Part shown: piece after piece, positions 1 to 6,626 of the stretch | Layout of the letters: each line of letters opens with the position of its first letter | Position numbering within the stretch: the first letter of the stretch is position 1 | From: an uncultured Oscillospiraceae bacterium | GTDB taxonomy: Bacteria; Bacillota; Clostridia; Oscillospirales; Oscillospiraceae | Assembly: GCA_958438185.1 (NCBI GenBank) | Contig: CAUBQU010000044.1 | Location: 1 to 8,357, forward strand | Reading direction: 5' to 3' | DNA: 8,357 bases | Program-made: the position numbers and the translations under genes | Notes under the pieces: generated by a model | Told to the model about the DNA's origin: nothing | The model's input: only the letters and a program-made list of their open reading frames with translations | Databases searched by the model: none

Positions 1-26
1 ATACCAGCTCCCCACACTTTTGTCAA
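1..26 (-). promoter_or_regulatory. Outward sigma-A-type promoter, cut by the window edge
   Basis: On the minus strand positions 26-21 read TTGACA, a perfect -35 box. A spacer of exactly 17 nt (20-4) follows, and then TAT at 3-1, where the window ends. The three bases before it are TGG, so the -10 would be of the extended type (TGnTAT...). The -35 box contains the TGA stop codon of the gerAB-like gene (25-23), so the promoter starts inside the end of that gene and would drive a minus-strand gene to the left of the window. The missing half of the -10 box is the main uncertainty. No terminator separates the germination operon from it. Confidence 0.55.
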
Positions 27-991
27 TATCTTTTTCGCGAATTTTCCCCATTTTTTGCTTTTTCCAGAACAATCATACATATTGGGATAATTCCCCAAAA
101 TACCACTAAATATAGCACGATCACGCCGATTGGGATCACCTGTACGATGCAAGCCGCTAAAAATAGCAGGGCATAGAACAAAAAAATTACTGCAGCACTT
201 TTCTTTTTTGTCAGGCAGCGGGTAAAGCTGCCGAGGGTCGCCAACGCGCAATACAACGCAGCGGCGACCGCCGTAGACAACACCGCGTCAAACCGCGCCG
301 CCTGGCCCAGAAGACGACTGGACGCCGCCAGGGCAAAAAACGGCAGCGGCTCCGTTGCGGCCAGCCGAGGCGAAAGGCAGCCTGCCGTCACAAGGGCGAG
401 CAGCGCCGCTGCCGCGACGGCAGCCAGAAGCCATTTCCCGCTCCCGGCTTTCTCCGATGACGTATAACGGCTGACCACCGGGAGCAGGAACACCGCTGCC
501 GCCCCCGCAAGCTGCATCGGCCGCCCGGTCGGACGCAGCCATGCGCCGTGCAGCTGCGGCAGCGCCGCAAGGACGATCACGACAGCCGTCACAGCTGGCA
601 GCCAGACCAGGACCGCGCAGGTCGCCCGCGCAGCCTTGGGCCCGCGCCAAACAGCGGCCATAGCCAGGCACAGAAGCGGGATGGCGATCCAGGGAAATCC
701 CCGGGTCAGATTTGGCACGATGGCATCGGCCTGGCGCAGCAGCCAGCCGCCCGCGACTACCAGGCCCACGGCCTGTGCCCAGAGCAGGACCCTAGCCGCG
801 CCGGGCCCTATCGCACGCCGCGTCACCTGGGCCAGATCCTGCTGCGGCTGCAGGCGGCACAGCAGCAAATAGTATCCCGCCGCCGCAGCGCCGCCCGCAA
901 GGACCCAGAGCCAGGAGGCCCGGACCGCCCAGAGCAGCATGGGCGCTGCCAGCGCTGCCAGAAGCCCCGCCCGTTCAGACCGTTGTTCCAT
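23..991 (-). CDS. gerAB: GerAB-like spore germination permease subunit, short
   Basis: Predicted 322-residue polytopic inner spore membrane protein of the GerAB/spore permease family (APC-like fold). In known receptors this subunit forms the nutrient-sensing transmembrane part with GerAA and GerAC. About ten hydrophobic segments are visible, near residues 9-32, 33-45, 66-84, 99-114, 123-144, 160-176, 187-205, 232-258, 265-285 and 287-308. The stretch ARFDAVLS (231-238) recalls the conserved R-x-D-A segment of the family. It is shorter than typical GerAB (about 360 residues) and divergent. The frame is open up to 1303, but that extension is arginine-rich nonsense lying over the preceding gene. 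I chose ATG at 991 because GGGAGGT lies 12 nt upstream and the hydrophobic protein begins there. Its first 17 nt overlap the end of the GerAC-like gene, implying coupled translation. The last ~60 codons are much more AT-rich than the rest. Identity rests on topology and operon context more than on strong motifs. Confidence 0.7.
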   Translation of the reverse strand: MEQRSERAGLLAALAAPMLLWAVRASWLWVLAGGAAAAGYYLLLCRLQPQQDLAQVTRRAIGPGAARVLLWAQAVGLVVAGGWLLRQADAIVPNLTRGFPWIAIPLLCLAMAAVWRGPKAARATCAVLVWLPAVTAVVIVLAALPQLHGAWLRPTGRPMQLAGAAAVFLLPVVSRYTSSEKAGSGKWLLAAVAAAALLALVTAGCLSPRLAATEPLPFFALAASSRLLGQAARFDAVLSTAVAAALYCALATLGSFTRCLTKKKSAAVIFLFYALLFLAACIVQVIPIGVIVLYLVVFWGIIPICMIVLEKAKNGENSRKRY

Positions 992-1472
992 CTGCGATCG
1001 TGTACCTCCCTTGCGTTTCTTCCAATTGCGGCACGCGGACGCTGTCGCCATATTCCCGCGCCGCCCGCAGCTCCAGCAGCGTGACAGGGGACGGATGCTG
1101 CAGCAAAAATGCTGTCGCCTGCACCGCATCCGGTGGTGTCGCCGCCTGGTAAAGCTGCGCCGCCGGGCGCAGCTGCCGCATTTCAGCCAGCTGCTGCCAG
1201 ATATCCCCCGTCCCGGAGACGACGATCTGCTGTGCCGTCGCCAGGAACACATGCCCGGCAGCGTCGACCTGCAGATCCTCCAGCGCGTCGGCAAGCGTCG
1301 CACCGGTCCCGGTCAGATCGCCGCCGCAGGCGACCTGGCACTGCCCCTCTGCCGCGTGGATGACCAACGTCTGCACCGGCAGCAGGCTCGCCACATCGCT
1401 CGTCTGAAACGGGATCCCGTGATAAATGCCCAGGACCACCGCCAGGGCAAAAAGCAACCATAATTTCCGCAT
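975..1472 (-). CDS. Short GerAC-like protein (probable N-terminal domain only)
   Basis: 165-residue protein with an N-terminal hydrophobic segment (residues 3-17, then a short polar stretch), so probably membrane-anchored or exported. The rest is soluble. Several stretches recall the N-terminal domain of GerAC lipoproteins: TGTGATLADALEDL (54-67, like the 'G.tl.eAl..l' region), FLATAQQIVVSGTGDIW (a strand followed by a helix), and a later helix with L..HPSPVTLLEL. Differences from normal GerAC (about 370-400 residues) are large: the C-terminal GerAC domain is absent, and no cysteine follows the hydrophobic segment, so there is no lipobox. It starts 3 nt after the gerAA stop (TAG TAA ATG) with AGAGGT just upstream inside gerAA, and its end overlaps gerAB by 17 nt, so it is a genuine operon member. 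The assignment to GerAC is an inference from position and weak similarity. It could instead be an unrelated accessory protein. Confidence 0.6.
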   Translation of the reverse strand: MRKLWLLFALAVVLGIYHGIPFQTSDVASLLPVQTLVIHAAEGQCQVACGGDLTGTGATLADALEDLQVDAAGHVFLATAQQIVVSGTGDIWQQLAEMRQLRPAAQLYQAATPPDAVQATAFLLQHPSPVTLLELRAAREYGDSVRVPQLEETQGRYTIADGTTV

Positions 1473-1475
1473 TTA

Positions 1476-2915
1476 CTACCTCTGATTCTTGGAATCCTGG
1501 GGATGCAGCGCGGCATCCCGGTATTTTTGCCGTCCCAGCCGAGGGCGCAGCAGCGCCCGGCTGCCCCGAACGCTGGAAAACGGCCGCAAATAGGCGACGC
1601 CAAAGGACGTCAGCCCAGCCAGATGGATGAGCAGCGCAATGGCGCCGCAGATCACGCCGAACAGCCCCGCGATGCTGGCGCAGACCGCCAGCAAAAAGCG
1701 CCACAGACGCATGGCGTCGGACAGATCCTTCCCCGGCAGGGCATACCCGCAAATCCCCGCGATGGCCACAGCGACCAGGGCCGCCGGAGAGACGAGCCGT
1801 GCCTCGACGGCCGCGCTGCCAACAACGAGCCCGCCGATGATGGAGATCGTCTGCCCGATGGACTGGGGCAGGCTGATGCCCGCCTCCTGTAGCAGTTCAA
1901 AGGCGATCAGCAACCCCAGAACCTCCAATACCGTCGCAAAGGGGACCGCTTTCTTGCTCTCGATGATCGACTGCAGCAGCGCGTCGGGGATCATCTCCGG
2001 ATGGAACGTCGTCATCGCGACATAAACCGCGGGCAGCAGCAAGCTGATGAGCAGCGCCAGATAGCGGATGCAGCGGACGCAGGTGGCGGAGATATAATCC
2101 ACGCCCCGGTCCTCCGGCGTCTGCATCAGATAGCCGATATTCACCGGCAGCAGATAGCCCTGGGGCAAGCCGTCCACCAGCAAGCCGACCCGGCCATCGA
2201 GAAGGCCCTGGCAGAATTTATCCGTCCGCTCTGTATATTGAATCAGTGGAAACGGCGTCGCCCGGGAGCCGGTGACATATTCCTCCACCGACGCCGGGGA
2301 GACCATGCCGTCGATGTCGATCTCCGCCAGACGCTGCTTGAGCCGCCGCACTAGCTCCTTTGACGTCAGGCCCCGGATGGAAACGACGGTCACATTCGTC
2401 AGACTGCGCCGCCCAACGACTGTCTCATATAATTGCAGCTCTGGCGTGCGCAGGTGGCGGCGGATGAGGCTGGTGTTGGTACGGATCGTCTCGGTGAAGG
2501 CGTCCTTCGGCCCCTTGACGGTATTTTCCACCTCCGGGCGGGAGGGGCTGCGCTTCTCCTCCGTCTTATCCTCAAAGGCAATGGCCCCGGCTCCTTCAAA
2601 GAGGACGACGCAGAAGCCATTGACGAGCTTCCGGGCCGCCGTATCCAGGTCCGGGCAGGCGTCTGCCACGGAGTTATAGACCACCGTCTGCAGCGCCCGC
2701 TGGTACAGCTCCTGCATACTATTTCCCTGTAGATTCTCCAGCAGCGGGCGGATGACAAAATCTGAAATATCGCCGCCGGAGGTCAAGCCGTCGATGGCAT
2801 AGGTATGGACGGGAAATCCACAAATTTCGACGGTGCGGTAATTAAAATCGCCAGCGTCGGCAAATAGTTCCCGAATGCGCCGGTCTGTGACCGGGCCTTT
2901 GTATTGCTGCTCCAT
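1476..2915 (-). CDS. gerAA: GerAA-family spore germinant receptor subunit A
   Basis: 479-residue GerA-family protein, the usual length for GerAA (about 480-500). An N-terminal soluble region (about 1-280) is followed by a membrane region with segments near 284-303, 325-343, 352-372, 376-394 and 404-435, then a basic hydrophilic tail. Family hallmarks are clear: the block at 128-160 (ENTVKGPKDAFTE, then RTNTSLIRRHLR), GRVGLLVDGLPQGYLLP (241-257), FHPEMIPDALLQSI (304-317), and the FELLQEAGISLPQSIGQT block (339-356). In the family this subunit sits in the inner spore membrane and works with GerAB and GerAC in nutrient sensing and ion release. The frame is open upstream to 3200, but that part covers the divergent promoter and mnmE. 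I chose ATG at 2915 because the family N-terminus begins there and GGGGTGAG lies 4 nt upstream. SpoVAF is a paralogue with the same fold. The GerAB/GerAC-like neighbours favour GerAA. No convincing forespore promoter was found upstream. Confidence 0.92.
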   Translation of the reverse strand: MEQQYKGPVTDRRIRELFADAGDFNYRTVEICGFPVHTYAIDGLTSGGDISDFVIRPLLENLQGNSMQELYQRALQTVVYNSVADACPDLDTAARKLVNGFCVVLFEGAGAIAFEDKTEEKRSPSRPEVENTVKGPKDAFTETIRTNTSLIRRHLRTPELQLYETVVGRRSLTNVTVVSIRGLTSKELVRRLKQRLAEIDIDGMVSPASVEEYVTGSRATPFPLIQYTERTDKFCQGLLDGRVGLLVDGLPQGYLLPVNIGYLMQTPEDRGVDYISATCVRCIRYLALLISLLLPAVYVAMTTFHPEMIPDALLQSIIESKKAVPFATVLEVLGLLIAFELLQEAGISLPQSIGQTISIIGGLVVGSAAVEARLVSPAALVAVAIAGICGYALPGKDLSDAMRLWRFLLAVCASIAGLFGVICGAIALLIHLAGLTSFGVAYLRPFSSVRGSRALLRPRLGRQKYRDAALHPQDSKNQR

Positions 2916-2974
2916 GTATCTCACCCCATGCCATAGCGTTCCCGCTGAACGGGGATCTATGCAGAAAAAAGCGC

Positions 2975-3003
2975 TTGTGAAAAAAGTTGGCGTAACGTAT
3001 AAT
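2975..3003 (+). promoter_or_regulatory. Sigma-A-type promoter of the mnmE operon
   Basis: TTGTGA at 2975-2980 (four of six matches to TTGACA), a 17-nt spacer, then a perfect TATAAT at 2998-3003. It lies in the 121-nt region between the divergent gerAA and mnmE starts. Transcription would begin about 3010, giving a leader of roughly 27 nt that contains the AAGGGGGAGA ribosome binding site (3021-3030) and leads directly to the mnmE ATG at 3037. The region is AT-rich relative to its surroundings, as expected for a promoter. Confidence 0.8.
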
Positions 3004-3036
3004 AAGAAGAAACGACGCAAAAGGGGGAGATGCAAT

Positions 3037-4398
3037 ATGGCAGATACCATCGCGGCCATCGCTTCGGGGAAAATTCCCTGTGCCATCGGCATTCTGCGGC
3101 TCTCCGGTGACAGCTGCGCGGAGATCGCCGGGCAGGTCTTTGCGCTGCAGGCGGGCATTCCGCTGGCGCAGGCGCCGAACCGCAAACTGATGCTGGGCAC
3201 GCTGCGGGATCTTCAGGGCCGGGTGATCGACCAGGCCCTGGCTGTCTACACCCGCGCGCCCCACACCTACACCGGGGAGGATACAGTGGAGCTGCAGTGC
3301 CACGGTAGCCCGGCCGTCCTGGCTGCCGGACTGGAAGCACTGTTTGCCGCAGGTGCACGGCAGGCGGGGCCCGGCGAATTTACAAAACGGGCCTTTTTAA
3401 ACGGGCAGATGGACCTGACCCAGGCCGAGGCCGTGATCGACCTGATCGACGCCGAGACCGCCGACGCAGCAGCCAACGCCGCGGGGCAGGTCGGCGGCGC
3501 GCTGGTCCGGCAGCTGGAGCCGATCTACCAGAGCCTGGTCGACCTGTGCAGCCATTTTCACGCCGTGCTGGACTACCCCGACGAGGATATCGACGAGTTT
3601 CGGCTGGAGAATTTCTCCGGCGTTCTGCAAAGCGCCGCCCAGCAGCTGGAGCGGCTGCTGGGCACCTGCGCCCAGGGGCAGTATTTAAAGCAGGGCGTGG
3701 GGACGGTGCTGCTGGGCAAGCCCAATGTCGGAAAATCCAGCTTGCTCAATGCCCTGGCGGGCTTTGACCGGGTCATCGTGACCGACATCGCCGGAACGAC
3801 CCGGGACACCGTCGAGCAGACTGTGAAGCTGGGCAGCACCCTCTTCCGCCTGCTGGACACCGCCGGGATCCGGGAGACGAAAAACGAGATCGAAGCCATG
3901 GGCGTCGCCCGCAGCCGTGCGGCAGCGCAGGAGGCAGAGCTGGCGCTCTTTCTCTGCGACAGCGCCGCTCCGCTGACGCAGGAGGACCGGCAAGCCATGC
4001 AGGCCGCAGCCGCAGCAAAGCACGCCATCGGGATCCTCAACAAAGCCGACCTGCCCCAGGTCGTTTCACCGGCGGACCTGCCCTTTGACGAAGTCTTCTC
4101 CGTCAGTGCGAAAACCGGACAGGGGCTGGATGCGCTGCGGCAAGCGCTGGCCGAGAAATTCTCCGGCGGCGCGCCCTGTGACGGTTCGATTTTGACAAAC
4201 CCCCGGCAGGCAGGCGCAGTCCGCCGCGCCCACGCGGCGCTGGAACGCGCCCTGGCCGGTCTACAGGCGCAGATGACGCCGGACGCCGTTCTATTAGATG
4301 TAGAAGCCGCCATGCAGGCGATTGGGGAGCTGACCGGCAAGACCATCCGGGAGGATATCACCCAGCGCATTTTCTCCCGGTTCTGCGTCGGCAAATAA
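3037..4398 (+). CDS. mnmE: tRNA uridine-5-carboxymethylaminomethyl(34) synthesis GTPase MnmE
   Basis: 453-residue MnmE (TrmE), full length for the family. With MnmG it installs the (carboxymethyl)aminomethyl group at C5 of wobble uridine U34 in certain tRNAs, using a folate-derived one-carbon unit and GTP hydrolysis in the cytosol. Seen here: the N-terminal folate-binding domain beginning DTIAAIASGK with IGILRLSG; PGEFTKRAFLNGQMDLTQAE (112-131) at the start of the helical domain; the inserted G domain with P-loop GKPNVGKSS (227-235), TTRDTVE (254-260), DTAGIRE (274-280), NKAD (335-338) and SAKTG (357-361); and the C-terminal FCVGK (449-453), whose cysteine C450 is conserved in the family. ATG at 3037 is favoured over the longer open frame by its purine-rich ribosome binding site and family alignment. 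It is the first gene of the operon. Its common partner mnmG is not in this window. Confidence 0.97.
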   Translation: MADTIAAIASGKIPCAIGILRLSGDSCAEIAGQVFALQAGIPLAQAPNRKLMLGTLRDLQGRVIDQALAVYTRAPHTYTGEDTVELQCHGSPAVLAAGLEALFAAGARQAGPGEFTKRAFLNGQMDLTQAEAVIDLIDAETADAAANAAGQVGGALVRQLEPIYQSLVDLCSHFHAVLDYPDEDIDEFRLENFSGVLQSAAQQLERLLGTCAQGQYLKQGVGTVLLGKPNVGKSSLLNALAGFDRVIVTDIAGTTRDTVEQTVKLGSTLFRLLDTAGIRETKNEIEAMGVARSRAAAQEAELALFLCDSAAPLTQEDRQAMQAAAAAKHAIGILNKADLPQVVSPADLPFDEVFSVSAKTGQGLDALRQALAEKFSGGAPCDGSILTNPRQAGAVRRAHAALERALAGLQAQMTPDAVLLDVEAAMQAIGELTGKTIREDITQRIFSRFCVGK

Positions 4399-4423
4399 TG
4401 CAGGAAAGCGAGCGCAAGATATT

Positions 4424-5566
4424 ATGATCGCATATTTTGATAATTCCGCAACGACAAAGCCCTGCCCCGAGGCGGTGGACGCCGTGCGGGCGCTTTTGGA
4501 AAACGAATGGGGCAACCCCTCCTCTGTTCACCGGCTGGGCATCCAGGCCCGCCAGGCGTTGACCCAGGCAAGGGGTCAGGTCGCCCAGGCCATGGGCGCG
4601 GAGGAAAACCGCGTCTTTTTCACCTCCGGCGGCACAGAAGCCGACAACTGGGCTATTTTCTCCGCCACTGAGCGCCTGGGCAAGCGGGGCAAGCATATCA
4701 TCACGACGGCCGTGGAGCACCACGCCGTGCTGCACCCGATGCAAAAGCTGGCCCAGCAGGGCTTTGACGTCACATTTTTGCCGCCGGACGAGGCCGGGCG
4801 CGTCAGCCTGGCGCAGCTGCAGGCTGCGCTGCGGCCGGATACGATCCTCGTCTCCATCATGCTGGTCAATAACGAGACCGGGGCGGTCATGCCCATCGAG
4901 AAAATGGCCAAGCTGACCCACCGGCAGTGCCCCGCGGCGCTGTTTCATACCGACGCCGTGCAGGGGCTTTTTAAAGTCCCCTTCCAGGCAAAAACGCTGG
5001 GGGCGGACCTTATCAGCGTCTCCGGGCACAAGATCCACGCCATCAAGGGCAGCGGTGCGCTGTATATCCGCCCGGGCCTGACACTGCCGCCGCTGCTGCT
5101 GGGCGGCGGCCAGGAGCAGAATTATCGCTCCGGAACGGAAGCGCTGCCCGCCATCGCCGCCTTTGGCGCGGCCTGCGCCGCGGCCTATCCGACCCGCATG
5201 GCCGATCTGCGGCATCAGGCCGCGCTGCGCGACCTGCTGCGGCAAAAGATCGCCCAGCTGCCGGGCTGGCAGCTCCTCGGCGCGGCAGAGGCGCCGCAGA
5301 TCATCAGCTGCGCGCTGCCAGGCGTCCCCAGTCAGAATATCATCAACCTGCTGCAGGACCACGACTGCTATGTCTCCGCGGGCTCTGCCTGCAGCAAGGG
5401 CCATCGCAGCCATGTGCTGCAGGCGTGCGGCCTGCCCGCCGCCGTGATCGACAGCAGCATCCGCATCTCCCTCTCCCGCTTCACAACGGAGGCGGAGGCC
5501 GCGCAGCTGCTGGCTGCCATGCAGGCAGCCACCGCGTATTTTAAAGCGCATGAAAAGCACAGATAA
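4424..5566 (+). CDS. Cysteine desulfurase, IscS/NifS family
   Basis: 380-residue pyridoxal-phosphate enzyme predicted to convert cysteine to alanine and carry the sulfur as a persulfide for Fe-S clusters or tRNA thiolation. Family motifs in order: YFDNSATT (4-11), GNPSSVH (30-36), TSGGTEADN (67-75), EHHAVL with the stacking histidine (98-103), NNETGAVMP (149-157), HTDAVQ (175-180), SVSGHKIHAIKG with PLP lysine K203, YRSGTEALPAIAAFG (234-248), and SAGSACSKG (318-326) with catalytic C323. The cysteine lies in the longer flexible loop of the group I (IscS/NifS) type rather than the SufS type. The gene starts 25 nt after mnmE. Its ribosome binding site is poor (AGGA at 4402-4405, 18 nt from the ATG), so translation may depend on coupling to mnmE. 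No IscU-like scaffold gene is adjacent. The most economical roles are sulfur donor to MnmA for s2U34 or general Fe-S assembly, and I cannot choose between them. Confidence 0.93.
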   Translation: MIAYFDNSATTKPCPEAVDAVRALLENEWGNPSSVHRLGIQARQALTQARGQVAQAMGAEENRVFFTSGGTEADNWAIFSATERLGKRGKHIITTAVEHHAVLHPMQKLAQQGFDVTFLPPDEAGRVSLAQLQAALRPDTILVSIMLVNNETGAVMPIEKMAKLTHRQCPAALFHTDAVQGLFKVPFQAKTLGADLISVSGHKIHAIKGSGALYIRPGLTLPPLLLGGGQEQNYRSGTEALPAIAAFGAACAAAYPTRMADLRHQAALRDLLRQKIAQLPGWQLLGAAEAPQIISCALPGVPSQNIINLLQDHDCYVSAGSACSKGHRSHVLQACGLPAAVIDSSIRISLSRFTTEAEAAQLLAAMQAATAYFKAHEKHR

Positions 5567-5577
5567 CACGGACAAAA

Positions 5578-5583
5578 AAGGAG
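5578..5583 (+). promoter_or_regulatory. Ribosome binding site that sets the reductase start
   Basis: AAGGAG at 5578-5583 lies 8 nt before ATG 5592. It decides for this start over the in-frame ATG at 5550, which would add 14 polar residues, overlap the desulfurase by 17 nt and lacks a comparable site. Confidence 0.8.
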
Positions 5584-5591
5584 CTCTGCTT

Positions 5592-6626
5592 ATGGCGACC
5601 ATTACTTTGGGCAAAACGGACATCACCTGCCAGCGCAACGGCTTCGGCGCGCTGCCGGTGCAGCGGATCTGTCAGGAAGACGCGGTCCACCTTCTGCGGC
5701 AGGCCTTTGACGGCGGCATCCGCTTTTTCGACTCCGCCCGGGCCTATACCGACAGCGAGGAAAAGCTGGGCGCGGCCTTCGGCCCCCTGGGCATCCGCGA
5801 CCAGATCTATCTTGCCACCAAGACCCACGCAAAAACGCCGAAGGAATTCTGGCAGCATTTGGAGACTTCTCTGCGGCTGCTCCAGACGGACTATATCGAC
5901 CTCTATCAGTTCCATCTGCCGCCGGTCTGTTACCGGCCCGGCGACGGCACTGGGATGTATGAATGTATGCTGGAGGCAAAGCGCCGGGGCATGATCCGCC
6001 ACATCGGTCTGACGAACCATGCGCTTTCCGTGGCGCAGGACTGCATCGACTCCGGCCTTTACGAAACGCTGCAATTCCCGCTGAGCTATCTCTCCGGGCC
6101 GCAGGAGTTGGCCCTGGTCGAAGACTGCAAGCAGGCGAATATGGGCTACATCGCCATGAAGGCGCTGGCCGGTGGGCTGATCCTGAACGCTGCGGCGGCC
6201 GCCGCTTGGATGGCGCAGTTTGACCACGTGCTGCCCATCTGGGGCATCCAGCGTGAGCGGGAATTAGAGGAATTCCTCGCCTTTATCGACGAGCCGCCCG
6301 CCATGACCCCGGCGCTGGAAGCTGTGATCGCTAAGGACCGGCAGGAGCTGGTGGGCGATTTCTGCCGGGGCTGCGGCTACTGTATGCCCTGCCCCCAGGG
6401 CATCGAGATCAACCAGTGTGCCCGGATGTCCCTGATGATGCGCCGCGCCCCTGCTGCGCCGTATCTCACCGCGCATTGGCAGCAGGAGATGGCAAAAATT
6501 TCCACCTGCCTGCACTGCGGCAAATGCGCCGCCAAATGTCCCTACCACCTGGATACCCCGGCGCTGCTGGCGAAAAATTACGCCGATTACCGGGCGATCC
6601 TGGCCGGGGAGGTCAGCGTCACATGA
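5592..6626 (+). CDS. Aldo/keto reductase with two C-terminal 4Fe-4S motifs
   Basis: 344-residue fusion of an aldo/keto reductase barrel (about 1-230) with an iron-sulfur domain (about 255-320). This architecture is common in anaerobic Clostridia and Bacteroidales. The catalytic tetrad is complete: D47 and Y52 in FFDSARAYTDSEEKLG, K77 in YLATKTH, and H108 in DLYQFHLPP. The tail has CRGCGYCMPCPQGI (cysteines 258, 261, 264, 267; CX2CX2CX2CP) and CLHCGKCAAKCPY (cysteines 306, 309, 312, 316; CX2CX2CX3CP), so two 4Fe-4S clusters are expected. It is probably a cytosolic oxidoreductase using NAD(P)H and passing electrons through the clusters. The substrate is unknown. It begins 25 nt after the desulfurase with a strong ribosome binding site, and its TGA overlaps the next ATG by 4 nt. 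The upstream desulfurase could supply sulfur for its clusters, which is inference from position only. Confidence 0.93.
   Translation: MATITLGKTDITCQRNGFGALPVQRICQEDAVHLLRQAFDGGIRFFDSARAYTDSEEKLGAAFGPLGIRDQIYLATKTHAKTPKEFWQHLETSLRLLQTDYIDLYQFHLPPVCYRPGDGTGMYECMLEAKRRGMIRHIGLTNHALSVAQDCIDSGLYETLQFPLSYLSGPQELALVEDCKQANMGYIAMKALAGGLILNAAAAAAWMAQFDHVLPIWGIQRERELEEFLAFIDEPPAMTPALEAVIAKDRQELVGDFCRGCGYCMPCPQGIEINQCARMSLMMRRAPAAPYLTAHWQQEMAKISTCLHCGKCAAKCPYHLDTPALLAKNYADYRAILAGEVSVT

Noticed and set aside
992..1303. N-terminal extension of the gerAB frame by 104 codons.
   Set aside because: Arg/Ser/Cys-rich, unlike a membrane protein, and fully overlapping the GerAC-like gene. The good ribosome binding site is next to ATG 991.
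2941..2954. Small inverted repeat CCCG-CTGAA-CGGG between gerAA and mnmE.
   Set aside because: Only a 4-bp stem in GC-rich DNA, too short to call an operator or terminator.
2934..2963. Possible sigma-G promoter for gerAA on the minus strand (TGCATA, 17-nt spacer, AACGCTA).
   Set aside because: The -10 matches the forespore consensus poorly, and transcription would start about at the Shine-Dalgarno sequence, leaving a leader of only some 12 nt.
3573..4394. 273-codon antisense open frame within mnmE.
   Set aside because: A Ser/Ala/Arg-rich shadow of the mnmE frame with no independent ribosome binding site or recognisable domain.
4358..5638. 426-codon open frame on the minus strand opposite the cysteine desulfurase.
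   Set aside because: Its translation is low-complexity (rich in Gln, Arg, Gly, Ala) without family motifs. Long antisense frames are expected in GC-rich coding DNA, and the plus strand has a clear enzyme.
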